A stretch of DNA of 21,135 bases from a virus, in the IMG/VR virus record IMGVR_UViG_3300046010_002124, positions 1 through 21,135 of that record. One strand, 5' to 3'. The position numbers and the translations under genes were made by a program. Shown here piece by piece: positions 8,639 through 14,531 of this stretch (position 1 is the stretch's first letter; the number at the start of each line of letters is the position of its first letter). Below the pieces are notes generated by a model. The model had not been told where the DNA came from. It did no database searches and saw only the letters and a list, made by a program, of their open reading frames with translations.

Positions 8639-8853
8639 TGGCCTACATCAATCAACCAATTGACCTGCAAAGAATGTTTGCAGATTTTAATAACCGCTTA
8701 AACAAATTAGAAACCGCGGTGCGCTTTACATTTCCCAATGTAACTTCTGATCCAACTTACCCGCGTATTGGTGATGCTTGGTTAAACATTACAACCAACC
8801 AGGCAAAAATAGTAGATAGCACTGGCACTGTTCGCGTCATTACCTGGACATAA
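8638..8853 (+). CDS. Small tail-module protein, function unknown
   Basis: A 71-residue protein coupled to the hub gene by a TAATG overlap. Residues 1-28 form an amphipathic helix (LQRMFADFNNRLNKLETAV) and the rest is beta-rich, ending PRIGDAWLNITTNQAKIVD and TVRVITWT. Short proteins with a coiled-coil start and a short beta domain often close the tail module of actinophages and may trimerise at the baseplate. That role is inferred from position only. Confidence 0.6.
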   Translation: MAYINQPIDLQRMFADFNNRLNKLETAVRFTFPNVTSDPTYPRIGDAWLNITTNQAKIVDSTGTVRVITWT

Positions 8854-8857
8854 CAGT

Positions 8858-8863
8858 TATACT
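8858..8863 (+). promoter_or_regulatory. Candidate -10 box of a leaderless promoter for the lysis cassette
   Basis: TATACT ends 8 bases before ATG 8872, which would put transcription start on or next to the start codon. No Shine-Dalgarno sequence lies between, only a T-rich stretch. Leaderless mRNAs are common in Actinobacteria and their -10 consensus is TAnnnT. No convincing -35 is visible. Confidence 0.4.
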
Positions 8864-8871
8864 TTTTTACC

Positions 8872-9090
8872 ATGAACGCATTAGATTGGGCGGCTTTAGC
8901 CGTCAGTATCATCACCATTTTGGGCGGGTTTGTAGCCGCAGTACGGTGGTTGGTTAAACATTATTTGGCTGAATTAAAGCCTAATGGCGGCACATCATTG
9001 CGAGATGAACAGAACCGACAGGGTGACACAATCAAGCGTTTGGAGAGCCGCGTTGATGAAATTTATAGCCTGCTTCTTAATCGTTCTTAG
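8872..9090 (+). CDS. Small membrane protein, holin-like, first gene of lysis cassette
   Basis: A 72-residue protein with one membrane helix (residues about 7-27, WAALAVSIITILGGFVAAVRW) followed by a hydrophilic, probably coiled-coil tail (NRQGDTIKRLESRVDEIYSL). This N-in short-helix-tail design occurs in phage holins, antiholins and small lysis accessory proteins beside endolysins. The start has no ribosome site and lies 8 bases from a TATACT box. The last 35 bases overlap the lipoprotein gene in another frame. Holin versus antiholin or i-spanin-like role cannot be separated from sequence alone. Confidence 0.6.
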   Translation: MNALDWAALAVSIITILGGFVAAVRWLVKHYLAELKPNGGTSLRDEQNRQGDTIKRLESRVDEIYSLLLNRS

Positions 9091-9241
9091 CCTTACAGGG
9101 TGCGGGTATCAAGGTTATACGCGCTACCCTTGTCAGGAATTTGTAAACTGGGAAAAGGCAGAATGTAACCCGCCGCAATGTGAAGGGCTAGGACAATGTA
9201 CAAAGGATTTATTACCTAATGTGGAATTTCAAAATGGCTAG
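9056..9241 (+). CDS. Phage lipoprotein, Cys-rich, overlapping the membrane protein gene
   Basis: A 61-residue protein from ATG 9056, chosen because it gives a clean lipoprotein signal: MKF, a hydrophobic core, then the lipobox LTGC with the acylated Cys near residue 15. The mature part (GYTRYPCQEFVNWEKAEC, then PPQCEGLGQCTKDLLP) has a further set of Cys and resembles small lipoproteins recurring in aquatic phage lysis regions. It starts inside the preceding gene in another frame, the layout of Rz/Rz1 spanins. Spanins fuse the inner and outer membranes, which a monoderm actinobacterium lacks, so a true spanin role is doubtful; it may act in exclusion or envelope weakening. Confidence 0.65.
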   Translation: MKFIACFLIVLSLTGCGYQGYTRYPCQEFVNWEKAECNPPQCEGLGQCTKDLLPNVEFQNG

Positions 9242-9515
9242 ACGCAAATACACACCTGAAGAATTACATGCCCGCTTAATTGTCACAATAGGAATTCTGC
9301 TTGCTTTGGTGTTTTCAGGGTCAGTCTTTGCAATGCTGTACGCGTTGGTATTTGTCACGCAACCTATGGCACAAGCCCCAAATGATGCGGCCTTTATTGA
9401 TCTTATTTCAACTTTAACTGTATTCCTTACAGGTACGCTCTCAGGCATTTTGTCGGCTAATGGACTAAAATCTAAACCAAAGCCACAGGAAGGTAAAGAA
9501 GATGAGCCTAAATAA
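9234..9515 (+). CDS. Holin-like membrane protein with two transmembrane helices
   Basis: A 93-residue protein with a basic N-terminus (MARRKYTPEELHAR), two hydrophobic segments (about residues 14-42 and 53-75, IDLISTLTVFLTGTLSGILS), and a charged Lys/Glu C-terminus. This is a class II holin layout, and the endolysin begins 14 bases before its stop. ATG 9234 overlaps the lipoprotein stop by 8 bases, like the first gene pair of the window. An upstream ATG at 9219 would add five residues and has a distant AAAGGA. It probably forms or controls the membrane lesions that release the endolysin. Confidence 0.68.
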   Translation: MARRKYTPEELHARLIVTIGILLALVFSGSVFAMLYALVFVTQPMAQAPNDAAFIDLISTLTVFLTGTLSGILSANGLKSKPKPQEGKEDEPK

Positions 9516-9969
9516 AGTAATAGAATTTTGTGAAGCATCAGTTGGTTACACAGAAAGCACGAACAATGACACCACATTTGGCAAATGGTTTGGCCTAAAC
9601 AACCAACCCTGGTGTGCAATGTCTGCATCAAAAATGTATTTTGATGCTGGCATGATTGGAACGGTAGCCAATACAAATAAAGGTTTTGCTTCTTGTGATG
9701 CCTGGCTAAAGTATCTAACAAAGAACAATCAACTTGTGCCTATCGGTCAGGCAATGCGCGGGGATCTTGTATTTTTTCAATTTGATGAAGATGCTCAGCC
9801 TGATCATGTGGGCATTGTTAAGTTCCACCATACCAAACTCAAATACTTACAAGTTTTTGAGGGCAATACATCTTCAGGTAAGGCTGGAAGCCAATCAAAC
9901 GGTGATGGCTTTTACCTCAAGAAGCGTGACTATAAAACAATCATGGCGGTAGCCCGCCCAAAGGAGTAA
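9502..9969 (+). CDS. CHAP-domain endolysin
   Basis: A 155-residue single-domain peptidoglycan hydrolase of the CHAP (NlpC/P60-like) class, cutting peptide bonds of the cell wall as amidase or endopeptidase. The catalytic set is visible: Cys38 in QPWCAMSAS, His102 in PDHVGIV and Glu120 in VFEGNTSS, with the preceding MRGDLVFFQF strand typical of CHAP. No signal peptide and no separate wall-binding domain are present, so it depends on a holin for export. It is compact for an endolysin. It overlaps the holin gene by 14 bases and is followed 2 bases later by another holin-like gene. Confidence 0.88.
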   Translation: MSLNKVIEFCEASVGYTESTNNDTTFGKWFGLNNQPWCAMSASKMYFDAGMIGTVANTNKGFASCDAWLKYLTKNNQLVPIGQAMRGDLVFFQFDEDAQPDHVGIVKFHHTKLKYLQVFEGNTSSGKAGSQSNGDGFYLKKRDYKTIMAVARPKE

Positions 9970-9971
9970 CA

Positions 9972-10226
9972 ATGAATAAAAAGCACTTAGACATGTTGAA
10001 ATCAGCAATTCGCCATTTTGCAGTTACCGCTATTGCGCTTTATGCCGCAGGAGTAACTGACATTAAGGCACTTGCTTTTGCTACAGGGGCGGCAGTTGTT
10101 GGCCCTGCAATCCGCGGCATTGACAAGACAGATCCCGCATTTGGATTGATTGCAGATCATGTAACCGCTGAGATTGATAAGTTGGCAAAGGCAAGCAAGA
10201 AAAAACCTACAAAGAAAACGAAATAG
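9972..10226 (+). CDS. Holin-like small protein with Lys-rich tail
   Basis: An 84-residue protein with a moderately hydrophobic segment at residues about 13-27 (HFAVTAIALYAAGV), a second at about 34-47 (AFATGAAVVGPAIRG), then a DPAFG motif and a strongly basic tail (KKKPTKKTK). The ordering MNKKHLDMLKS, two hydrophobic spans and NPxDPAFG-like motif is a small family often annotated as holin next to phage lysins. It is the last gene before the terminator at 10233. AAAGGAG lies before ATG 9972. Confidence 0.6.
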   Translation: MNKKHLDMLKSAIRHFAVTAIALYAAGVTDIKALAFATGAAVVGPAIRGIDKTDPAFGLIADHVTAEIDKLAKASKKKPTKKTK

Positions 10227-10232
10227 TGAACG

Positions 10233-10255
10233 GCCCCGCTAACGCGGGGCTTTTT
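10233..10255 (+). terminator. Rho-independent terminator closing the structural/lysis operon
   Basis: A perfect 7-bp stem GCCCCGC / GCGGGGC with loop TAAC is followed directly by five T. It lies 7 bases after the last lysis gene and marks the boundary between late genes and the next block. Confidence 0.92.
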
Positions 10256-10258
10256 ACT

Positions 10259-10270
10259 TTGCGGTACGAT
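10259..10270 (+). promoter_or_regulatory. Candidate promoter element TTGCGGTACGAT after the terminator
   Basis: TACGAT fits the actinobacterial -10 pattern TAnnnT and is directly preceded by TTGCGG. The same TTGCGGTAnnnT arrangement occurs after the other terminator at 20982-20993. From here a leader of about 16 bases containing AGGAGG leads to ATG 10293. No standard -35 is seen. Confidence 0.4.
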
Positions 10271-10292
10271 TTCTGCACTAGGAGGCACACGA

Positions 10293-10526
10293 ATGGCGTT
10301 GTTTGAAAAATTAGAGGAAGCAAACGAATTGGTAAAACCTAAATGCGCTTATCAATCAATGGTAGATAACATGAACGAAACAGATCGCGCCGCTTTGCAA
10401 GTCGCGTGGGAAAAAGGTTATTCACAACGCGTAATACTTAGAGCGCTTAGGGCTGAAGGTTACAAAACAAGCAATGAAGCAATTATGGGGCATAGAACTG
10501 GACAGTGTAAATGTCCAAAAAAGTAG
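10293..10526 (+). CDS. Small phage protein, possible DNA-binding helix-turn-helix, function unknown
   Basis: A 77-residue protein. Residues about 28-60 (NETDRAALQVAWEKGYSQRVILRALRAEGYKTSN) look like a helix-turn-helix of the kind that reads 'grow, act by a rule, recognise', and the end GHRTGQCKCPKK carries a CxC near a conserved HRxGxC. I recall the same ending in small actinophage proteins but know no function. It has a strong AGGAGG site 9 bases before ATG and starts the block after the terminator. The last 16 bases overlap the next gene. Confidence 0.65.
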   Translation: MALFEKLEEANELVKPKCAYQSMVDNMNETDRAALQVAWEKGYSQRVILRALRAEGYKTSNEAIMGHRTGQCKCPKK

Positions 10527-10768
10527 AGGAAATTCTTAATAATCGCCAAAATGAATACGGAAGCGCTCGCAAAAATTTTACAACAATAGGCCGCATGTGG
10601 GGTGCGCTATTAGACATAGAGGACATTGACCCTGCAATTGTTGCTTTGATGTTTGATGCGGCTAAATCAGTACGCATTGTGGCTAATCCAACCCATGAAG
10701 ATAGTTGGATAGATAAAGAAGGCTACACACACCACGGCAAGGAGATTGTGTTTACAAATGAGCCTTGA
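10511..10768 (+). CDS. DUF6378-like phage protein
   Basis: An 85-residue protein with the pattern R-x-x-x-YGSARKNFTTIGRMWGALL (residues 12-34), then DPAIVALMFDAAKSVRI and HEDSWIDKEGY. This is the signature of a widespread small phage family I know as DUF6378, of unknown biochemical role, often near DNA-metabolism genes. ATG 10511 lies inside the end of the preceding gene. The next gene starts 11 bases before its stop. Confidence 0.7.
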   Translation: MSKKVEEILNNRQNEYGSARKNFTTIGRMWGALLDIEDIDPAIVALMFDAAKSVRIVANPTHEDSWIDKEGYTHHGKEIVFTNEP

Positions 10769-11789
10769 AAAAAGATTACAAGATTTGCCTGAAGGTATTG
10801 AGTCGCAAGATGTAAAAGAATTGCGTCAGGTAATTTTGCGGTTGCAGAAACAATTGAAACAATCTAAAGAACGCAGTGAAGATTTGGTAGAAGCAACTCA
10901 CCGTGGTGCTTATGATGCAATGATTTCATTAGGTGCAGTGCCACCTGTTATTGCGCCACAAAAAGATAAACGCAAAATAAATGCTGAAGTGGCTTTGATC
11001 CACACAACGGATTGGCAAGGCTCAAAAGTTACAACCAGTTACAACACTGAAATTATGCGTGGACGAGTTATGCAATTTTCTGAAAAAGTTGTACACCTAA
11101 CTGATTTGCAACGCCATCATCACCCTGTAAAAGAATGTGTAGTGATGTTTGGCGGTGACATGGTTGAAGGTTTGTTTAATTATCCTGCGCAGTTATGGCA
11201 GATAGACGCTTCATTGTTTGGCCAGTTTACAAATGTCTCAAGGCTTTGCGTGGATTTTGTGCGCGAGATGTTAGCCAATTTTGATAAGGTTACAGTAATT
11301 GCTGAATGGGGAAATCATGGGCGCATTGGTGGCAAACGCGCAGAAGTTCCAAAATCTGACAATGTGGACAGAATGGTTTATGAAATGAGCCGTCAGATCC
11401 TTGCAGGAGAAAAGCGTTTAACCTGGGAAGATTGCCCTGAGGACATTCAAGAAGTTGAGATTGGCAATTACCGCGCGTTGCTTATGCATGGTGATGAACT
11501 GGGCCGTTCAGGATTTGCAAGCCCTGCGGCATGGATTGCAGGTGCTAACCGTTGGAAAGCGGGCGCACATGATTACGATTTCCATGACATTTTTCTAGGG
11601 CATTACCACCGACATGCACAAGAGCCAATTCAAAAGCACTACAACATTTATTGGACAGGATCAACAGAGTCAGATAACCGTTATGCGCGTGACTCAATGG
11701 CCGCTAGTGGCAGACCGTCACAGCGTTTGCATTTTGTAGATCCAATTAAGGGAAGAACAACAGCCCAATACCAGGTGTGGTTGGATTAG
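10758..11789 (+). CDS. Metallophosphoesterase (SbcD/Mre11-like phage nuclease or phosphatase)
   Basis: A 343-residue protein starting at ATG 10758; a TTG 12 bases upstream is less likely. Residues 1-50 form a charged helical arm. The calcineurin-like metallophosphoesterase motifs follow in order: TDWQ (Asp85, with Gln87 where His is usual), GGDMVEG (Asp134), WGNHGR (Asn186, His187), MHGD (His244) and GHYHRH (His282, His284). These residues bind two metal ions in the family. Relatives in phages are usually annotated as exonucleases or phosphoesterases in DNA repair; the substrate cannot be told from sequence. It converges with the minus-strand gene, with a 4-base overlap. Confidence 0.8.
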   Translation: MSLEKRLQDLPEGIESQDVKELRQVILRLQKQLKQSKERSEDLVEATHRGAYDAMISLGAVPPVIAPQKDKRKINAEVALIHTTDWQGSKVTTSYNTEIMRGRVMQFSEKVVHLTDLQRHHHPVKECVVMFGGDMVEGLFNYPAQLWQIDASLFGQFTNVSRLCVDFVREMLANFDKVTVIAEWGNHGRIGGKRAEVPKSDNVDRMVYEMSRQILAGEKRLTWEDCPEDIQEVEIGNYRALLMHGDELGRSGFASPAAWIAGANRWKAGAHDYDFHDIFLGHYHRHAQEPIQKHYNIYWTGSTESDNRYARDSMAASGRPSQRLHFVDPIKGRTTAQYQVWLD

Positions 11790-11992
11790 TCATCATCATC
11801 ATCTGCTAATTCAGTAGTTATTAGGCGCATGTTAGATACATCAATGCCGTGTTCTTCTGCTTTATCCATTGCATCTTTGAATGTGGATAAACAGCGGTTG
11901 GTTAAATCGCTCACCATGTCGGGATAGGTTGCCTCACTTCCTAATTCCACAACAAGGCCGCCTAAGCGGATTGAGATTTGTGAATAAGCCAT
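11786..11992 (-). CDS. Minus-strand small acidic protein, unknown function
   Basis: A 68-residue protein and the only minus-strand gene I can support. The evidence is a strong AGGAGGAAATC ribosome site directly before its ATG (start at 11992), placement in an otherwise gene-free interval, and a divergent regulatory region upstream. The sequence (SIRLGGLVVELGSE near residue 7-20, then a helical DLTNRCLSTFKDAMDKAEEHG) ends in five Asp. It resembles no family I recognise. Its stop overlaps the stop of the metallophosphoesterase gene by 4 bases with no terminator between, so transcripts would run antisense into that gene. Confidence 0.72.
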   Translation of the reverse strand: MAYSQISIRLGGLVVELGSEATYPDMVSDLTNRCLSTFKDAMDKAEEHGIDVSNMRLITTELADDDDD

Positions 11993-12021
11993 GATTTCCT
12001 CCTGACCCCTAAGTATGCCAT

Positions 12022-12070
12022 CACCGACACGCCAGGCCCATAAATTACAGGGTTCTTGAATTTGTCGGTG
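12022..12070. promoter_or_regulatory. Operator-like inverted repeat in the divergent intergenic region
   Basis: CACCGACA at 12022-12029 is matched by its exact reverse complement TGTCGGTG at 12063-12070, with 33 bases between. The right arm falls between the -35 and -10 of the forward promoter, so a protein bound there would interfere with transcription. The placement between divergent genes fits a two-site operator; a long-range hairpin is the alternative. Confidence 0.4.
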
Positions 12071-12109
12071 GTTTGGTGTTCAATTTGCGTTACAAGGGCT
12101 GGTTAGCCC
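12056..12109 (+). promoter_or_regulatory. Promoter plus 5' leader hairpin (copy 1)
   Basis: TTGAAT (12056-12061), a 17-base spacer and TTCAAT (12079-12084) form a sigma70-like promoter. About 9-11 bases after the -10 begins the hairpin GGGCT-GGTT-AGCCC (12096-12109... stem arms 12096-12100 and 12105-12109), which would sit at the 5' end of the mRNA. A TAACAGGAAG ribosome-site segment then leads to ATG 12128. The architecture matches the copies at 16991 and 17530. Confidence 0.62.
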
Positions 12110-12127
12110 CTAACAGGAAGGTTACAA

Positions 12128-12721
12128 ATGGCTGGAAATTACGACCCAAATGCTTATGAAACTGTGGCAGAAAGATTACAACGCGCTCACGGTGATCATA
12201 AAGACTTACGCATAATCAATCGCATTATTGACATTGTGCGAGATGCAGAAAACCGCCCATTGCAATACATAGTGGAGTCATCTGTTTATTACGGTGAAAT
12301 TTTAATTGCAGTTGATGTGGCAGAAGAACTTGTTGGTTCATCATTTATCAATAAATCTAATGCTTTAGAAAACGCATCAACAAGTGCGACAGGCAGAAGT
12401 TTGAGCCTGGCTGGTTACATGGGTACAGATCCAAACACTAAAAAGCCAGTGCGCCCGACACAACAAGACATGGAAAAATCAAAGCGCGTTGAAGGTGCAA
12501 CAAAAACCGCACCGCAAGCAAAAGCACCTGCGGTAAAGCGGGAATACACAGAGGAAGAAAAAGCAAGCGCATTTGCTGTTTACAGTTTGATTGAAACTAA
12601 AACTAATGAAGAAGAATTAAAATCTGCGTGGACATTAAATGCAGAGTTGCTTGATGTTGTTGTGGAAGGCTTTACTTTGCGTGATCACATTTTGGCGCGT
12701 AAGGCGGCTCTTAATGGATAA
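12128..12721 (+). CDS. ERF-like single-strand annealing / ssDNA-binding recombination protein
   Basis: A 197-residue protein beginning with YETVAERLQRAHGDH (residues 10-24), a beta stretch (PLQYIVESSVYYGEILIAV) and the motif NALENASTSATGRSLSLAGY at 78-97. The S-x-LENA-x-TSA-x-GR-x-L core is shared by ERF-type annealing proteins and related actinophage ssDNA-binding proteins, which pair complementary strands in recombination-dependent replication. Residues 105-150 are a charged, Lys/Pro/Ala-rich linker, and the C-terminal 50 residues a small helical domain. It opens the operon from the promoter at 12056. A Cas4-like nuclease 1.8 kb downstream could be its exonuclease partner. Confidence 0.65.
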   Translation: MAGNYDPNAYETVAERLQRAHGDHKDLRIINRIIDIVRDAENRPLQYIVESSVYYGEILIAVDVAEELVGSSFINKSNALENASTSATGRSLSLAGYMGTDPNTKKPVRPTQQDMEKSKRVEGATKTAPQAKAPAVKREYTEEEKASAFAVYSLIETKTNEEELKSAWTLNAELLDVVVEGFTLRDHILARKAALNG

Positions 12722-13085
12722 CATGGAATTGCCTTTCAAACCATACGCAGGCACATCAGGTTGGCGCGGATCAGAGGCAAGCCATGACCGCGTGATTGAA
12801 GATGATGTAAGCGGAGCAACTGGCAAACGCCAAAAACAAACTTTAGTTGCTTTAGGTGCGGCAGGTATCCGCGGCCTTACCTGGAAAGAACTAGGTGAAA
12901 TGTTCAATTGGCATGCAGGGCAATCTTCAGGTTGCCTTTCAGTGCTACATCTTGAGGGAATGGTTGCGCGTTTAGCAGATCGCCGTAACCGTTGCTCTAT
13001 CTATGTTCTTCCCGCATTTGTAAACGGTAGAAACATTACAGAAAGAAAAACAAATTCATGTAAGCATTGTGGAGGTGCGTTATGA
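12714..13085 (+). CDS. Winged-helix DNA-binding protein with C-terminal CxxC
   Basis: A 123-residue protein. ATG 12714 is chosen because AAGGCGG precedes it by 6 bases and it overlaps the upstream stop by 8; ATG 12723 is an alternative. Residues about 40-95 (KQKQTLVALGAAGIRGLTWKELGE, then HAGQSSGCLSVLHLEGMVARL and a CSIYVLP wing) form a MarR-like winged helix, a common type in actinophages. The end SCKHCGG carries one CxxC that may bind metal in a dimer. It probably regulates transcription or licenses DNA transactions; it is one candidate to bind the operator-like site at 12022. Confidence 0.72.
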   Translation: MDNMELPFKPYAGTSGWRGSEASHDRVIEDDVSGATGKRQKQTLVALGAAGIRGLTWKELGEMFNWHAGQSSGCLSVLHLEGMVARLADRRNRCSIYVLPAFVNGRNITERKTNSCKHCGGAL

Positions 13086-13342
13086 GCAACAAAGACAATA
13101 AGTTTCAACCTGATGCGGGTTTTGTAGTAGCAGTTCATCAAAACATTTTGGGCATTAGAGCAGTTGCATCAGCGCTTGATGTATTTCCTGAAAAGTTGGC
13201 AGAGTCAATGGCAACTATGGGATTTCAATTTATCCCTGATCCGTTTAATCTTTCATCTGATGCAGGCAAGGTAATTGCGTTGCAAAACAAAAAAGAAAAC
13301 GCAAACATTAGCCTAGTAAAAGAGGAAACAGTTGATGAATGA
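13082..13342 (+). CDS. Hypothetical small phage protein
   Basis: An 86-residue soluble protein from ATG 13082, coupled by an ATGA overlap and preceded by GGAGG. Residues 12-60 are mixed helix with hydrophobic VVAVHQNILGIRAVASALDV, and the C-terminus is charged. The AVASALDVFPEKLAESMATMG stretch could fold as a helix-turn-helix, but I do not recognise a family. Its stop overlaps the next small gene by 8 bases. Confidence 0.65.
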   Translation: MSNKDNKFQPDAGFVVAVHQNILGIRAVASALDVFPEKLAESMATMGFQFIPDPFNLSSDAGKVIALQNKKENANISLVKEETVDE

Positions 13343-13454
13343 GCAAGAAAAAGCATTTTGGGTTTGGTGGGAAAAGATTAAACCCAACACAGATCAAACA
13401 AGTTTGCGCATGGCATTTGATGCTGGTTATCAAGCCAATAAGGGCGGTGAATAA
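13335..13454 (+). CDS. 39-residue microprotein, unknown
   Basis: ATG 13335 overlaps the upstream stop by 8 bases and its stop shares a base with the next start (TAATG), filling the gap exactly. The peptide is Trp-rich (AFWVWWEKIKPN) and ends with MAFDAGYQANKGGE. The W...W...AF-x-AG pattern recurs in tiny phage proteins of unknown role. Support is mainly the perfect coupling on both sides. Confidence 0.6.
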   Translation: MNEQEKAFWVWWEKIKPNTDQTSLRMAFDAGYQANKGGE

Positions 13455-13822
13455 TGTCTGAAATTATTACGCCCGCAATGGTTGAGCAAAAATTACGCGG
13501 GCTTTCTAAAGAAGTAGATGAAGCACATAAAGTTTTGGTAGAGGTGGAAACCATTTATCACAGCGTTAAAGCGGACTATGAAATTGCTATGGCAAAATCA
13601 CGGATTAACCTGGCTACAAAATCTTCACCTACTGGTAAAAACTACACAGTAGGAGAAAGAGAAGATTTGGCTTTGGTTCAAAATGAAGAATTGCACAAAG
13701 ATCTTGCAATTATTCAAGCCAAAATTTTAGCCTCTCGCGCTAATACTAATAGGCTCAAGATGCAGGTGGACATTGCCCGCTCAGTAGGTACATCAGTGCG
13801 CACCAGTATGGATCTCACATGA
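13454..13822 (+). CDS. Coiled-coil phage protein, unknown function
   Basis: A 122-residue almost wholly helical protein, probably a coiled coil: residues 8-50 (VEQKLRGLSKEVDEAHKVL onward) and 72-110 (DLALVQNEELHKDLAIIQAK onward) are long amphipathic helices, joined by a loop with TKSSPTGKNYTVGERED. I do not recognise a named family. The position between recombination genes suggests an accessory role in DNA metabolism, but nothing in the sequence proves it. The stop overlaps the next gene (ATGA). Confidence 0.65.
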   Translation: MSEIITPAMVEQKLRGLSKEVDEAHKVLVEVETIYHSVKADYEIAMAKSRINLATKSSPTGKNYTVGEREDLALVQNEELHKDLAIIQAKILASRANTNRLKMQVDIARSVGTSVRTSMDLT

Positions 13823-13992
13823 TTACATTTCTTGTTTTTTTATTGGGTATTTTTATTGGCTATTGGCTTTATTTATTCAACATGACTTGGAAACTGTACA
13901 AGATCCAAAAAAAATTGGTCAAATTAGAACTAGATCACATGAAAATGATGCAAGATTTACGCGGCCCACAATGGAATGAGGACAATTTATGA
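13819..13992 (+). CDS. Small single-helix membrane protein
   Basis: A 57-residue protein whose first 22 residues are one membrane helix (TFLVFLLGIFIGYWLYLF), followed by a basic juxtamembrane patch and an amphipathic helix. It is coupled by ATGA overlaps to genes on both sides, the downstream one encoding a secreted protein. The pair may act together at the host membrane. No family recognised. Confidence 0.65.
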   Translation: MITFLVFLLGIFIGYWLYLFNMTWKLYKIQKKLVKLELDHMKMMQDLRGPQWNEDNL

Positions 13993-14531
13993 AAAAAGCA
14001 ATTTTAATTTTTCTTTTGCTAGGAAACATTACACCTGCACATGCAAATGAAGTCGGCGGTTGGGTGAAAATAAATGCAAATGGTGGCGTAATCAGCGGAA
14101 CAATGGTTTGCACTCCTGATGTTTGCGGCGATCCAAACAGCCAATACTCAAAAGACACTTTGTTACCAGGTGAGCGCTATGTGCAGATTACAAAAGCAGA
14201 TGCAACAGGCAATGTAACAGGCCCAAATGTTTTAGCGGAAACACGGCCTAATCAAACGGTCAGCGCAAAAATAGATCCTGTAACAAATGTTGCTACCGTT
14301 ACAACAACAACAATTAAACCTTTAGCCCCTAGAGTTACAGTTGTAAAAGAAACAGAAACTACTTATGCGGTAGAACAACCTGTACCAATAACAATTGTAA
14401 AAGCACCAGTTATAGAAATTAAAGAACCTGAAACTATTAAAGAAGATCCTGAATTTATTGATTGGCTTATTGCAATTCAAGATTTTTTTCAAAAGTTGTT
14501 TACCAATTTTACATGGGCGTGGGATCTATGA
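13989..14531 (+). CDS. Secreted protein of unknown function
   Basis: A 180-residue protein with a classical Sec signal peptide: KK, a hydrophobic core (AILIFLLLG) and AHA before a likely cut near residue 19. The mature part starts with a Gly/Asn beta segment holding a CTPDVC pair (possibly a disulfide), a YSKDTLLPGERYVQI segment, then Thr/Val-rich repeats and a Pro/Glu-rich stalk (VKAPVIEIKEPETIKEDPE). It ends in an aromatic hydrophobic helix (FIDWLIAIQDFFQKLF, then FTWAWDL) that could touch the membrane. No family recognised. It is unexpected inside a DNA-metabolism operon; superinfection exclusion or envelope modification is a reasonable guess. Confidence 0.75.
   Translation: MKKAILIFLLLGNITPAHANEVGGWVKINANGGVISGTMVCTPDVCGDPNSQYSKDTLLPGERYVQITKADATGNVTGPNVLAETRPNQTVSAKIDPVTNVATVTTTTIKPLAPRVTVVKETETTYAVEQPVPITIVKAPVIEIKEPETIKEDPEFIDWLIAIQDFFQKLFTNFTWAWDL

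Noticed and set aside
9212-9721. 169-codon minus-strand frame opposite the holin and endolysin genes
   Set aside because: The + strand there encodes a convincing two-helix holin and a CHAP domain with all catalytic residues, so the antisense frame is a shadow.
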